From the NCBI RefSeq assembly GCF_000380485.1, contig NZ_AQYG01000051.1, forward strand, positions 248,001 through 312,000: DNA of 64,000 bases, given 5' to 3'. Both the position numbers and the translations under genes were made by a program. Position 1 is the first letter of the stretch. Each line of letters opens with the position of its first letter. Of the stretch, positions 56,139-64,000 are shown one piece after another. The DNA is from Jongsikchunia kroppenstedtii DSM 45133 (GTDB taxonomy: Bacteria; Actinomycetota; Actinomycetes; Mycobacteriales; Mycobacteriaceae). Under the pieces are notes generated by a model that did no database searches, was not told where the DNA came from, and saw only the letters and a program-made list of their open reading frames with translations.

Positions 56139-57530
56139 TCAGAACGGCAGTTTGCCGCCATTGAGCTGGTAGACGGCGACCAGCATCACCCGCAGGATCT
56201 GCGAGGTCAGGTCCTCGGCCTGCGCGAATCGTTCCGATCCCATGATCTTGTTGATGTCGGGAAGCTTCCCGGCCTGCAGACCCGGAATCGACGTCGGGAT
56301 CGGCAGATTGGGCGCCTGCGGCGCCGCGGCGGGCTCGCGTCCGGGCACCTCGGTCACCGGCTGCGCGACCTTGTTCGTGGCGAACAGCTGGGTCACCATG
56401 CCGATCAGCTCGGACAGGTTCAGGTTGCTCAGTCCTGGGATGCCCGCCTGCTGCTGCGTGGTCGTGGTGCCCGGGGTCGTCGGCGTGGTGCCGGGGGTCG
56501 TCGGCGTGGCGCCAGGGCTGGTGGGCGTGGTGCCGGGGGTGGTGGGTGTCGTCGGCGCCGTGTCGGCCGATCCGGTGAGCTTGTTGATGATCGTGCCGAC
56601 CGGGCCGTTGGTGATCGCGGCCAGCAGCGACGACGAGTCGGTGATCGGCGCGGTCGTGGTCGGCCCCGCGGCCTTGTCGCCGTTCAGGTAGCGGACGATG
56701 CCGTTGCTGATCGCCAGGGCGTACTTGACCTGGCCCTCCTTGCTGCCCAACGTCTTCGCCTCGGTCGGGTTCGAGAGGTTGCCCATCTCGATGAAGACAT
56801 CCGGCACCTTCGTCAGGTTCACGCCCGCGATATCCGAGCGGGTCTGCAGACCGTCGTTCACACCCGCATAGTTCGCCGGGGTGAAGCCGGCGGCCTTGAA
56901 CGAGTCGCGCATCGCCTGCGACGCCTTCAGGCCACCGGTCGACTGGACCTGATTGACGGTGGCATCCGGGATCGGCAGCTGCGGAATGATCATGTGGAAT
57001 CCGCGGTGGGTGTTGTCGGCGCCGTTCGCCGTGGAGTCGGCGTGCACGCTGACGGCGACGTCCGCGTGCGCGGCACTCGCCGCCGCGGCCCGCTCGTCGA
57101 CGCAGCCGCCCCAGCCGGTGTCATTGGGCCGGCTCAGCACGACCTTGGCGCCGATGCCCTCGAGCCCGGTCTTCACCAGCTGTACGACGTCCCAGTTGAT
57201 GGTGTGCTCGGGAACGCCGTCGACGCTGGTCGCGCCGGTCGTCTGGCAATCCTTCTTGCCGCCGCGGCCGTCGGGAACCTGCTTGTTGAGCGCGTGCCCG
57301 TCGGTGCCGCCCTGATGCCCGGGATCCAGGAACACGGTCTTGCCGGCCAGGTTCGCCGGTGCGGCTCCGTTGGGGGCCGGGGCGCTGGTGGTCGGGGCGG
57401 CGGGCTTCGGCGCCGGTGTCGGGGCTGCGGTCGCCAGGATCGGCACCGTCACGGCTGCGCTGACGGCGATCGCGATCGCCCCCAGCCCGGTCATCTGCTT
57501 GGTCCTCCGGCGCATCATCTTCGGACGCAC
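56139..57530 (-). CDS. N-acetylmuramoyl-L-alanine amidase (Rv3717-like)
   Basis: About 463 residues. A signal peptide (MTGLGAIAIAVSAAVTVPILATAAP) is followed by an Amidase_3 domain with zinc ligands in FLDPGHQGG, VPEHTINWD and VSVHAD and the catalytic Glu in FIEMGNLSN. Two Cys (KKDCQTT, WGGCVD) probably form the disulfide known in Rv3717. The C-terminal part has about 40 residues of TPTTPGT repeats and a helical end. It cleaves stem peptides from peptidoglycan. The GTG at 57530 has GAGGGG eight bases upstream; a GTG at 57539 is the alternative. Confidence 0.88.
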   Translation of the reverse strand: MRPKMMRRRTKQMTGLGAIAIAVSAAVTVPILATAAPTPAPKPAAPTTSAPAPNGAAPANLAGKTVFLDPGHQGGTDGHALNKQVPDGRGGKKDCQTTGATSVDGVPEHTINWDVVQLVKTGLEGIGAKVVLSRPNDTGWGGCVDERAAAASAAHADVAVSVHADSTANGADNTHRGFHMIIPQLPIPDATVNQVQSTGGLKASQAMRDSFKAAGFTPANYAGVNDGLQTRSDIAGVNLTKVPDVFIEMGNLSNPTEAKTLGSKEGQVKYALAISNGIVRYLNGDKAAGPTTTAPITDSSSLLAAITNGPVGTIINKLTGSADTAPTTPTTPGTTPTSPGATPTTPGTTPTTPGTTTTQQQAGIPGLSNLNLSELIGMVTQLFATNKVAQPVTEVPGREPAAAPQAPNLPIPTSIPGLQAGKLPDINKIMGSERFAQAEDLTSQILRVMLVAVYQLNGGKLPF

Positions 57531-57639
57531 AGCACTCACCCCTCAAAACACTTTCGTCACATCAGTCACATTTGCAACAGCAGTAACAGTGAATCAGGCA
57601 TCAGCACGATTGGAAAACCGCAACCAGTCATCTCGGCAA

Positions 57640-57658
57640 GCTGTTAGGAAGCTGTGAC
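57640..57658 (-). promoter_or_regulatory. Possible MtrA-type site upstream of the amidase
   Basis: On the minus strand GTCACA, five bases, CTAACA: two imperfect direct hexamers resembling the GTCACA/GTAACA direct repeats bound by the MtrA response regulator, which controls cell-wall hydrolases in related bacteria. It is about 110 bases upstream of the amidase start. Family motif recalled, not computed. Confidence 0.35.
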
Positions 57659-57743
57659 CCGGCAGCGCCCGGATTTTCTGTTGCTGTGGGGCGAGCACAG
57701 ACAATAATTGCCGTTCGACCGCAGATTCCTGACAGAAAATCGG

Positions 57744-57777
57744 CCCTCAGCGCCGATAATCCCTCAGCGCCGATAAC
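57744..57777. repeat. 17-base tandem duplication across the CobW stop codon
   Basis: CCCTCAGCGCCGATAA occurs at 57744-57759 and 57761-57776, a perfect tandem repeat with 17-base period. The right copy includes the stop codon and last codons of the GTPase gene. Confidence 0.75.
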
Positions 57778-58789
57778 GCAGGAAGCCCAGCATCCCCTGC
57801 TCGTCCGGCGAGTCCCCGGCACCCTGCTGACACGCCGCGAGGCTCGCCCGCACCCCATCGACGTCGATCCCGGCCCCGATCACCACCAGCTGCGTCGACG
57901 CCGGCGCATCGCGGCCGGCATCGGCGACCGTGATGTAGCTGCCGACGGTCTGCACCAGGAATCCGTTGCCGTAGCCGGGCACGCCGACGCCGAGGAACCC
58001 CTTGACCCGCAGCACGCCCGCCGGCGGTTGTTCCAGCCACGCCGTCAGCCGTCGCGGGTCGAACGGGCGCGGATCGGTGAAATCGACGGATTGGTACTGC
58101 GCGTGCATATGGTCGGAGTGGTCGTCGCAATCGTGATGATCCGCGCCGAGCAGCTCGTCGAAGCCCAACTGCTCCCCCACCACCGGCGCGCGTTCGGGAA
58201 CGTCCACCAGCATCGCCGGGTCGAGGTTGCCGTCGACGCACGCCAACCGCGGCGCCGTCGGATTGGCCTCCGCCGCAAAGTCTTCCGCGGCAGCGCATTG
58301 CTCGTCGGTCGCGAGATCGCTCTTGGTGAGCAGGATCAGGTCGGCGTGCCGCAGATGCCGCACGACACCAGGATGGCGCGCCGTCGTGTCGGCGAGCCCG
58401 ACCATGTCGACCAGGTAGACCAAGCCGCCGTAACGGATTCGCGGACTGTCGGCACTGACGATCATCCGGATCAGTGACGCCGGTTCGGCGATCCCGCTCG
58501 CCTCGATCACCACCAGGTCCAGCTCCGCGCCGGATACCAAGGCGGACAACGCATCGGCGAGCTCATCGCCATCGACCGCGCAGCAGATGCAGCCGTTGGA
58601 CAGACTCACCGACCGGTCGACCTGACCGGCCACCTGCAGCGCGTCGACGTTCACCGCGCCGAAGTCGTTGACCATCACGCCGATTCGCAATCCACGTCGG
58701 TTGCGCAGCAGATGGTTGAGCAGCGTCGTCTTGCCCGAGCCGAGATAGCCGGCGAGCACGACGACCGGTACTGACGATGCTGCCATCAT
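57764..58789 (-). CDS. CobW/COG0523-family GTPase, putative metallochaperone
   Basis: A 341-residue G3E GTPase. Walker A GYLGSGKT is at residues 14-21, the CxCC metal motif at Cys67-Cys69-Cys70 (NGCICC), and TKSD provides guanine recognition. A His/Asp-rich loop ([16 protein letters not shown]) near residue 235 suggests zinc or cobalt storage, followed by the CobW_C domain. Family members deliver metals to target enzymes, often under zinc limitation. The ATG at 58789 overlaps the stop of trhO (ATGA), which is an unusual partner. Confidence 0.87.
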   Translation of the reverse strand: MMAASSVPVVVLAGYLGSGKTTLLNHLLRNRRGLRIGVMVNDFGAVNVDALQVAGQVDRSVSLSNGCICCAVDGDELADALSALVSGAELDLVVIEASGIAEPASLIRMIVSADSPRIRYGGLVYLVDMVGLADTTARHPGVVRHLRHADLILLTKSDLATDEQCAAAEDFAAEANPTAPRLACVDGNLDPAMLVDVPERAPVVGEQLGFDELLGADHHDCDDHSDHMHAQYQSVDFTDPRPFDPRRLTAWLEQPPAGVLRVKGFLGVGVPGYGNGFLVQTVGSYITVADAGRDAPASTQLVVIGAGIDVDGVRASLAACQQGAGDSPDEQGMLGFLRYRR

Positions 58790-59631
58790 GCGGCCGCGCA
58801 GTCCGGGCAGATGACGACCAGCTCGCGGCCGTCCGCGTCCGGATAGTTCGCCACATTGCGGGTGGCGCCACCGCAGCGGCTGCACTCCCCGACCACGGTC
58901 GCCTCGTCGGAGAAGTCGACGGTCAGCCGCCTGTCGAAGACATACAGCGAACCCTCCCAGAGCCCGCCGTCGCGGAACTGCTCGCCGTAGCGCACGATCC
59001 CGCCGTCGAGCTGGTAGACCTCCTCGAATCCGCGGGCGCGCATCAGCGAGCTGAGCACCTCACAGCGCACGCCACCGGTGCAGTAGGTGACCACCGGCCG
59101 CTTCTTGAGGTCGTCATAGACGCCGCCGTCGAGCAGGCCGACGAAGTCGCGGGTGGTGGTGACCGGCGGGCGCACCGCCCCCTTGAACCGGCCGATCTCG
59201 GACTCGATGGCGTTGCGGCCGTCGAAGAAGACCACGTCGTCACCGCGTTCGGCGACCAGCTCGTTGACCTGCTCCGGTGTCAGGCGTGTACCGCCGCCGA
59301 CCACCCCGGTCTCGTCGACGACCACCTCGTCCGGCACGCCGAAGGTGACTATCTCGGGACGCACCTTCACGCTCAGCCGCGGGAAGTCGTCGCCCAGCCC
59401 GTCGGACCATTTGATGTCGGCGTCGGCGAACGGCTGGTAGGCGCGGGTGCCCTTGACGTAGCGTTTTACCGAGTCGATGTCGCCGCCGACGGTGGCGTTG
59501 ATGCCGTGGCCGGAAATCAGGATGCGACCGCGCAGGCTGTTCGCCTCGCAGAGGGTGTGCTGCCACAGGCGGATGGCCTCGGGATCCGGCAGCGGAGTGA
59601 ACACGTAAAACAGAACGATCTTGGGCACCAC
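58786..59631 (-). CDS. trhO: tRNA uridine(34) hydroxylase TrhO (rhodanese-domain)
   Basis: A 281-residue YceA/TrhO protein. The N-terminal domain ([18 protein letters not shown]) is followed by a rhodanese domain with the active Cys184 in CTGGVRCE. TrhO hydroxylates U34 of tRNAs toward 5-methoxyuridine using O2. A C-terminal pair CSRCGG and CPDCAA looks like a zinc knuckle. That the next gene is a CobW metallochaperone suggests it may supply metal to this protein. Confidence 0.88.
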   Translation of the reverse strand: MVPKIVLFYVFTPLPDPEAIRLWQHTLCEANSLRGRILISGHGINATVGGDIDSVKRYVKGTRAYQPFADADIKWSDGLGDDFPRLSVKVRPEIVTFGVPDEVVVDETGVVGGGTRLTPEQVNELVAERGDDVVFFDGRNAIESEIGRFKGAVRPPVTTTRDFVGLLDGGVYDDLKKRPVVTYCTGGVRCEVLSSLMRARGFEEVYQLDGGIVRYGEQFRDGGLWEGSLYVFDRRLTVDFSDEATVVGECSRCGGATRNVANYPDADGRELVVICPDCAAA

Positions 59632-59663
59632 GGTGACCAGGGTAGAGAGCGGGTCGAACGGCG

Positions 59664-60401
59664 ATGACAGGGCTGGCGATCAGATGGCTGCGACGGCCGC
59701 TCCGCGGTGCCGCGCTGGCGGCCGCCGGCATCGCGATCGCCACGACGATCACCGCCTGCGGCGGGTCGGATTCGGGCAGCGCGAATCTGTCCGAGCTGCC
59801 GCCGACCAACGAGCTCTCGACCGAGCAGCCGACACCGCCCACGACGACCACCCGGGACCAGTCGACGACGACGTCGCGCACCGACAGCGGCGGCGGCCCG
59901 ACCATCCTGGAGTCGATCCGGTCGGCGAGTGATGTCGACAGCAGCCAATACCATTCGGGTGCAACAGGTCCCGATGCCACGATGCAGACCACGGCCCAAT
60001 TCCATTTCGCCACGCCCAGCCTGGACGCGTCGTGCTCCTCGGTCAATGCCGACACCCCGACACTGATCTGCGTCGGCAACAGCGACGACGCCGGCGCGCG
60101 GTCGCCCGGTGGCACCGGCTGCCCGGTGGGCGCGGGCCACATTGTGGTGCTGACCACCTCCGGGGCTCAGCAGGGCGAATGCACCGACGCGGCGAAGGTG
60201 CTGACGCGCAGCCAGATCCTGCCGTACGGAAACTCCCTGTCATTCGGCGACTTCATCTGCGCCGCAGAGGTATCCGGCCTGTTCTGCCTGAATAACACGG
60301 CGAACAGCGGTTTCGAGATGTCCGACGGCAGCTACCGTTCGGTCCAGGGTTCGCAGCAGATGCCCGATGCCGACGTGCCGGAATCCACCGGCGGGAACTG
60401 A
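59664..60401 (+). CDS. Secreted lipoprotein of unknown function
   Basis: A 245-residue probable lipoprotein. The signal sequence ends in TITACGG (lipobox with Cys about 32), followed by a Thr/Pro/Ser-rich tether and a domain of about 150 residues with six cysteines (CSS, LICVG, GCPVG, GECTD, FICAA, LFCLN) likely forming disulfides. No family recognised. It diverges from trhO with only 32 bases between starts. Confidence 0.78.
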   Translation: MTGLAIRWLRRPLRGAALAAAGIAIATTITACGGSDSGSANLSELPPTNELSTEQPTPPTTTTRDQSTTTSRTDSGGGPTILESIRSASDVDSSQYHSGATGPDATMQTTAQFHFATPSLDASCSSVNADTPTLICVGNSDDAGARSPGGTGCPVGAGHIVVLTTSGAQQGECTDAAKVLTRSQILPYGNSLSFGDFICAAEVSGLFCLNNTANSGFEMSDGSYRSVQGSQQMPDADVPESTGGN

Positions 60402-60457
60402 GCGCGCCGCACAACGAGAACTGGGCGCACCGCACCAATGCGATCGCGCCGCGCGAT

Positions 60458-60487
60458 TTGGTCGCCTGTTCGCCGATGGTGTACTTT
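60458..60487 (+). promoter_or_regulatory. Promoter of the tRNA-Ala gene
   Basis: TTGGTC (60458-60463) and TACTTT (60482-60487) with an 18-base spacer, ending 15 bases before the mature tRNA. Confidence 0.6.
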
Positions 60488-60502
60488 CGATCGAGCAATC
60501 AC

Positions 60503-60575
60503 GGGGCTATGGCGCAGCTGGTAGCGCACCACACTGGCAGTGTGGGGGTCAGGGGTTCGAGTCCCCTTAGCTCCA
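60503..60575 (+). tRNA. tRNA-Ala (anticodon GGC)
   Basis: A 73-base cloverleaf. Acceptor arms GGGGCTA and TAGCTCC pair, the anticodon stem-loop CACAC-TGGCAGT-GTG carries GGC, and the T arm AGGGG-TTCGAGT-CCCCT is intact. Discriminator is A; CC follows but the last A of CCA is not encoded. Stand-alone gene with its own promoter and terminator. Confidence 0.95.
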
Positions 60576-60578
60576 CCG

Positions 60579-60616
60579 AAAACCCGCTTCGACACAGGTC
60601 GGAGCGGGTTTTTTAT
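60579..60616 (+). terminator. Rho-independent terminator of tRNA-Ala
   Basis: AAAACCCGCT (60579-60588) and AGCGGGTTTT (60603-60612) form a ten-pair stem, followed by a run of T. Classic intrinsic terminator right after the tRNA. Confidence 0.9.
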
Positions 60617-60685
60617 CTTCCGGCGGCGGCGATCCGATCACCTGCCGCGGCGGCCTGTCCGTTTCCCTGCGTCCGGGCTTCGCCG

Positions 60686-61648
60686 TCACCTGCGCGCGGC
60701 GTCGTGCGCCGAGCGGCTGATGGTCTCCAGGACCAGCTGGAAGGTCGGCGCGGACGGGTCGACGATCGACGGATGATCTGCGCCCGCCACCAGCACGAAA
60801 CGCGCATCGTCGCCGGCTGCCGTCGCGGCCTTCACATAGTTCTGCGACAGCACCGGGGGCACCACCGTGTCGCGCGAGCCGGCCATCGCGATCACCGGCA
60901 TACTCCGGTCGATGTTCTGGATCGGGTCGACCGACGCATACCGATCGGGTACCTGCTGCGGGGTGCCGCCCAGCGCCCCGACGATGCGGTCGTCCCCCAT
61001 CACCACCGCCTGTCGCATGTCCAGCGGGCCCGCCAGCGAGATCGCCGACGACGGATCGAACTTCGGATCGGCGCCGACTTCGTTGGCGTGCAGCCGGTCT
61101 CGGGTCCCGGCCCACATCGCCAGCTGGCCGCCCGCCGAATGCCCGACCACCACCGCATGCCGAGCGTCGATCGCCGGCACCGCTTCCTCGATCTCGGGCA
61201 CGAAATCGAGTGCCGCGGCAACGTCTTTGAACGTGGTGGGCCAGCCGCCGCCGGAGCCGACACGGCGATATTCGATGTTGAGCACCGCCAGCCCACGCTC
61301 GGCGAGCCGCCGCGCGAAAGTCACGAAACTGTCCGCCCCGATCTGCGCCTGCCAGGCACCGCCGTGCACCAGGATCACCAGCGGCACCGACTGATCGGGC
61401 AGCTCCCCCTTGGGTAGGAACAGGTCGGCCCAGTTCTGTTTGTCGTCCCGGCTGCCGGTCGTCGTCGGATACAGATAGCGCACCGCATCGACATTCGACG
61501 AGGCGACGACTTTCGCGAAATCGCCTGCCGCACCGCCGGCGTCGGCCGGTCGCACGGTCGAGCCACCGGACCCGCCGCAGCTCGCCAGCCCCGCACAGAC
61601 CGCGCCGACCACCAGCAGCCGTATCCCCGCGCGGCGTATACGCCGCAT
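60686..61648 (-). CDS. Lipoprotein alpha/beta hydrolase (esterase/lipase-like)
   Basis: A 320-residue carboxylesterase-type protein. Signal peptide with lipobox (CAGLASCGG), then HGGAW as the oxyanion loop, Ser nucleophile in GHSAGGQ, Asp in AGSRDTVVPP and His in GADHPSIV. This is the BD-FAE/HGGXW lipase-like pattern. The ATG overlaps the stop of the preceding binding protein by one base (TGATG), so the two lipoproteins are made together. Confidence 0.85.
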   Translation of the reverse strand: MRRIRRAGIRLLVVGAVCAGLASCGGSGGSTVRPADAGGAAGDFAKVVASSNVDAVRYLYPTTTGSRDDKQNWADLFLPKGELPDQSVPLVILVHGGAWQAQIGADSFVTFARRLAERGLAVLNIEYRRVGSGGGWPTTFKDVAAALDFVPEIEEAVPAIDARHAVVVGHSAGGQLAMWAGTRDRLHANEVGADPKFDPSSAISLAGPLDMRQAVVMGDDRIVGALGGTPQQVPDRYASVDPIQNIDRSMPVIAMAGSRDTVVPPVLSQNYVKAATAAGDDARFVLVAGADHPSIVDPSAPTFQLVLETISRSAHDAARR

Positions 61649-62544
61649 CAGCTCGTCGCCCCGTTGACGGTGGACGTGGTGATCAATCCGTCCTGCACGC
61701 CCCACTTCTCGGCGATCCTCTTGAGTTCTCCCGAGTCGATGAGGCGCTGAATCGATTCCCGCAAAAACGGCCCCAGTGGTGACCCCTTGGCGACGGGGAA
61801 TCCATACGGCTCGGTGTCGAATGCGCGGCCGGCCACGGCGAGCCGGCCGGCGGACTGCTTGACGGCGTAGAGGATCACGGGCGAATCCGCCGACACCGCA
61901 TCCACCTCGCCACGTTGCAGCGCCGCCTCGGCGTCGGTCTCGATATCGATGGGCACCACGACGATCGGCGCCTGACCGGCGATCCGGCAGGCCTCGCTCT
62001 TGGCCGGCAGCTCCGTAACCGCCTGCACCGTACCGGTTTCGGCGGCGACCCGGTTGCCGCAGGCATTGTCCGGATCGACATGGGCGCCGGCCCGCTGCGC
62101 CCACATCGTCCCCGCGCTGTAGTAGGTGACCATATCCACCTGCTGTTCACGGGCTTTCGTGTCGAACAGCGATCGCATCACAATGTCGAACCGGCCATCC
62201 GCGACACTGGGCAACAGGTCCGCGAAGGGTGCCTGACGGTAATCGACCCGCAGCCCGAGGTCCTTCGCGATCGCGTTGACCACGTCCACGTCGAATCCGA
62301 CGAGTCCGCCTCGGGGGTCGAGGAATTCGTTGGGCGCATAAGGGGTGTTCGTGCCGACGATCAGGGTGTGCGTCTGTCCGACGCGCCCCGGCAGCGGCCG
62401 CGCCGTCGTCACCCCGGTCGGCGACGTCGACGAACTCGATGCCGCGGTCGGCGTCGATGACCCGCCGCAGCCCGCGACGACCAGGCCGACGGCCATCGCG
62501 ACGGACACTCCGATGACGGTTCGCCGCTTCCGCGATCGGGCCAC
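61648..62544 (-). CDS. Family 3 extracellular solute-binding lipoprotein
   Basis: About 298 residues. A signal peptide with lipobox (VVAGCGG) is followed by a type 3 periplasmic-binding domain (NTPYAPNEFLDPRGGLVGFDVDVVNAIAKDLGL; DIVMRSLFDTKAREQQVDMVTYYSAG), as in amino-acid ABC transporters. The GTG at 62544 sits five bases behind AAGGGGG. No permease or ATPase gene is adjacent. The partner instead is a lipoprotein esterase. Confidence 0.87.
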   Translation of the reverse strand: MARSRKRRTVIGVSVAMAVGLVVAGCGGSSTPTAASSSSTSPTGVTTARPLPGRVGQTHTLIVGTNTPYAPNEFLDPRGGLVGFDVDVVNAIAKDLGLRVDYRQAPFADLLPSVADGRFDIVMRSLFDTKAREQQVDMVTYYSAGTMWAQRAGAHVDPDNACGNRVAAETGTVQAVTELPAKSEACRIAGQAPIVVVPIDIETDAEAALQRGEVDAVSADSPVILYAVKQSAGRLAVAGRAFDTEPYGFPVAKGSPLGPFLRESIQRLIDSGELKRIAEKWGVQDGLITTSTVNGATS

Positions 62545-62601
62545 GCGCACCCCCTTCAACCACGGTCATCGTAGTCATCCGAGGCGCACCGCTATCGTCG
62601 A

Positions 62602-63222
62602 ATGATGAGCCGCATCGACTTCGATCCCGCAGAGATCGGGCACGGTCAGTTCTATTCGCTGTTGACCTCGGTGGTCGTTCCTCGACCGATCGCCTGGGTC
62701 TCGACGCGGTCGGCTGACGGAACCGACAACCTGGCGCCGCATTCCTTCTTCACGGTGTCGTCCTGCGATCCGCCGATCGTGCAGTTCACCTCGATCGGAC
62801 ACAAGGATTCGCTGCGCAATGTCCAGGCCACCGGCGAGTTCGTCGTGTCCCTCGCGCCCGCGCCGCTGAAGACCGAGGTGAACGCGACGGGCACCGATTT
62901 CCCTTCGGACATCAGCGAATTCGATGCCGTCGGGCTGGAGCGCGAACCCAGCTTGCGGGTCGGTCCGCCACGGGTGGCCGCGTCGCCGGTCGCGCTCGAG
63001 TGCACGCTGCAGACCATCGTCTCGTTCGGCCGGGACACGGTCGTGATGGGACGCGTCGTACACGCCGTCGTGTCGGAAACGGCACTGCGCGACGGACGTC
63101 CGGCCATCGACCTGCTCAAGCCGATCTCGCGCCTCGGCGCCAACGAGTGGGGGCATCTGGGCGAGATCGAGAAGATCAATCGAATCGCGTATCGGGATTG
63201 GCCTGGCGCCTCCCCCGAATGA
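62602..63222 (+). CDS. Flavin reductase-like FMN-binding protein
   Basis: A 206-residue flavin reductase-domain protein (PF01613). The pattern RPIAWVSTRSADGTDNLAPHSFFTVSSCDPP and NVQATGEFVVSL form the FMN-binding split barrel. Such proteins reduce flavins for two-component monooxygenases or act as flavoenzymes themselves. The neighbouring genes give no partner. Start MM at 62602 or 62605. Confidence 0.88.
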   Translation: MMSRIDFDPAEIGHGQFYSLLTSVVVPRPIAWVSTRSADGTDNLAPHSFFTVSSCDPPIVQFTSIGHKDSLRNVQATGEFVVSLAPAPLKTEVNATGTDFPSDISEFDAVGLEREPSLRVGPPRVAASPVALECTLQTIVSFGRDTVVMGRVVHAVVSETALRDGRPAIDLLKPISRLGANEWGHLGEIEKINRIAYRDWPGASPE

Positions 63223-63228
63223 CCTGGG

Positions 63229-63846
63229 TCAGCTGGAGCCCAGCGATCCGAAATTCACGATTCCCAGGTGCAGCGAACCGGTGTTGGTGTTGCACCCGGT
63301 GACGACGACCGATTTCGCCGGCACCCGGTCGGCGGTCTGCGGACCGTTGTTGATTCGGAACCACACGGTGTAGGTGCCGTTGGCCGACGGCGCCGGCGGA
63401 GCCGGGTTCGTGGCGGTGGAGACATCGATGGTCGCCGTCGACACGAACCCGTCGGGCTGTGCGTCGGACTTGTAGGGCACCCCGCTGCCCCAGGACGGCA
63501 CCCCGGGCCCGAGCTCGGAATGCAGCGGCGGATCGCCGATCCACCGCGCGAACGGCCAGTTCGTCCCGGTGCTGGGGACCGTCCGCCAGGGCGGGGTGAA
63601 ACTCGCCGGGTCCGATCCGTTTGCGGGCGCCGGGCCCTCCTGGTCGAACCACCAATCGGGTTGGTAGTACGGGGCATTCGTGTAGTTGGTCAGCGTGAAC
63701 TGAACCTTGCAGTGGCCGAGCGCGCTCGCCTCCAGGGCCGTGCCCTTCGTCTGCGCACCCGCGACACCGGCACCGGTCATGATCCCGGCCGCGACAGTCG
63801 CGGCCGCCACCCCGACTCCCACTGCTCTCACCGTCATTGCGGTCAT
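63229..63846 (-). CDS. Secreted protein of unknown function
   Basis: A 205-residue exported protein with signal peptide (VAAATVAAGIMTGAGVAGAQT; cut near AGA-QT). The mature part is rich in aromatic, Pro and Asn residues, with a beta-sandwich feel (KVQFTLTNYTN, TYTVWFRINNG) and two cysteines (GHCKV and VTGCNT) that could pair. I recognise no named family. Convergent with the flavin reductase gene; the stops are six bases apart. Confidence 0.75.
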   Translation of the reverse strand: MTAMTVRAVGVGVAAATVAAGIMTGAGVAGAQTKGTALEASALGHCKVQFTLTNYTNAPYYQPDWWFDQEGPAPANGSDPASFTPPWRTVPSTGTNWPFARWIGDPPLHSELGPGVPSWGSGVPYKSDAQPDGFVSTATIDVSTATNPAPPAPSANGTYTVWFRINNGPQTADRVPAKSVVVTGCNTNTGSLHLGIVNFGSLGSS

Positions 63847-63979
63847 GGGTCCTCCTGCGTTTTCCGGGCGGGCGAGGTACGCGCCGCTACGAACGGTACA
63901 AGAGCATTCCGCCCAGATGGCGCGTTCGCGACAAAGCGAGTGGAACCGCTGCGGCGGTTGTCCGCAATAATTCAGGGCT

Positions 63980-64000
63980 ATGGCACGCGGGTGGACATCG
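63980..64000 (+). CDS. Possible start of a gene running out of the window
   Basis: An ATG at 63980 opens a frame (MARGWTS) to the window edge. A -10-like AATAAT lies nine bases upstream, which could suit a short-leader transcript. Too short to identify; low confidence. Confidence 0.25.

Noticed and set aside
56460-56560. Tandem repeat in the amidase gene as a mobile or regulatory repeat
   Set aside because: It encodes the Thr/Pro linker TPTTPGT and keeps frame, so it is a coding repeat.

Overview
This window looks like a chromosomal segment of a high-GC actinobacterium of the Mycobacteriales, most like Gordonia or a close relative. The evidence is very high G+C, frequent GTG starts, ATGA/GTGA start-stop overlaps, and a gene order shared with the Mycobacterium tuberculosis interval from guaA (Rv3396c) to mycP4 (Rv3449). 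I see no insertion sequence, prophage, integrase or CRISPR array. It is core genome with several lineage-specific changes. All identifications come from reading the sequence and from recalled family knowledge; no search was run.

Region by region. 1-1.9 kb: the tail of a D-threonine-aldolase-type PLP enzyme, a lipid-anchored serpin and a DUF1697 protein, all translationally coupled. 1.96-8.4 kb: a five-gene leftward catabolic operon resembling aerobic cyclohexanecarboxylate degradation (glutaryl-CoA dehydrogenase, acyl-CoA ligase, BadH-like SDR, AliB-like dehydrogenase, atypical crotonase), facing a TetR regulator across two palindromic operators. 8.5-10.1 kb: a PF10118 metal-dependent hydrolase coupled to a second TetR. 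10.1-12.6 kb: the imuA'-imuB mutasome genes behind a LexA box. 12.7-18.4 kb: a methyltransferase, a Ser/Thr kinase and a LiaFSR/EsrISR-like three-component envelope-stress module with a small membrane protein. 18.4-24.6 kb: purine genes guaA, guaB3 and guaB2 with a cholesterol-oxidase-type GMC enzyme. 24.9-28.6 kb: a DUF5319 protein, rsdA-sigD, an Rv3415c-like protein and whiB3. 28.6-31.2 kb: groES alone under tandem CIRCE elements, then a MarR/MFS divergon. 31.2-40.9 kb: a Pro-rich membrane protein, then the tsaD-rimI-tsaB-tsaE-hydrolase-alr-nnr-glmS block for tRNA t6A modification, cell-wall D-alanine and amino-sugar supply. 40.9-46.1 kb: an Rv3438-like hydrolase fold, a three-gene WXG/EspC-like operon, then glmM and rplM-rpsI. 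46.1-54.3 kb: an ESX-4 type VII secretion core (Rv3446c-like, EccC, EccD, MycP). 54.3-64 kb: nadE, an SDR, a Rv3717-like amidase, a CobW GTPase coupled to TrhO, lipoproteins, tRNA-Ala(GGC), a flavin reductase and a secreted protein.

The most notable departures are: groEL1 is missing next to groES; the ESX-4 locus has no esx pair and no eccB beside it, while a WXG-motif operon lies 3 kb away; the response regulator of the envelope-stress module carries an in-frame insertion made partly of a repeat found again upstream of glmS; the catabolic crotonase lacks both canonical catalytic glutamates; and a lipoprotein serpin has an inhibitory-type hinge.
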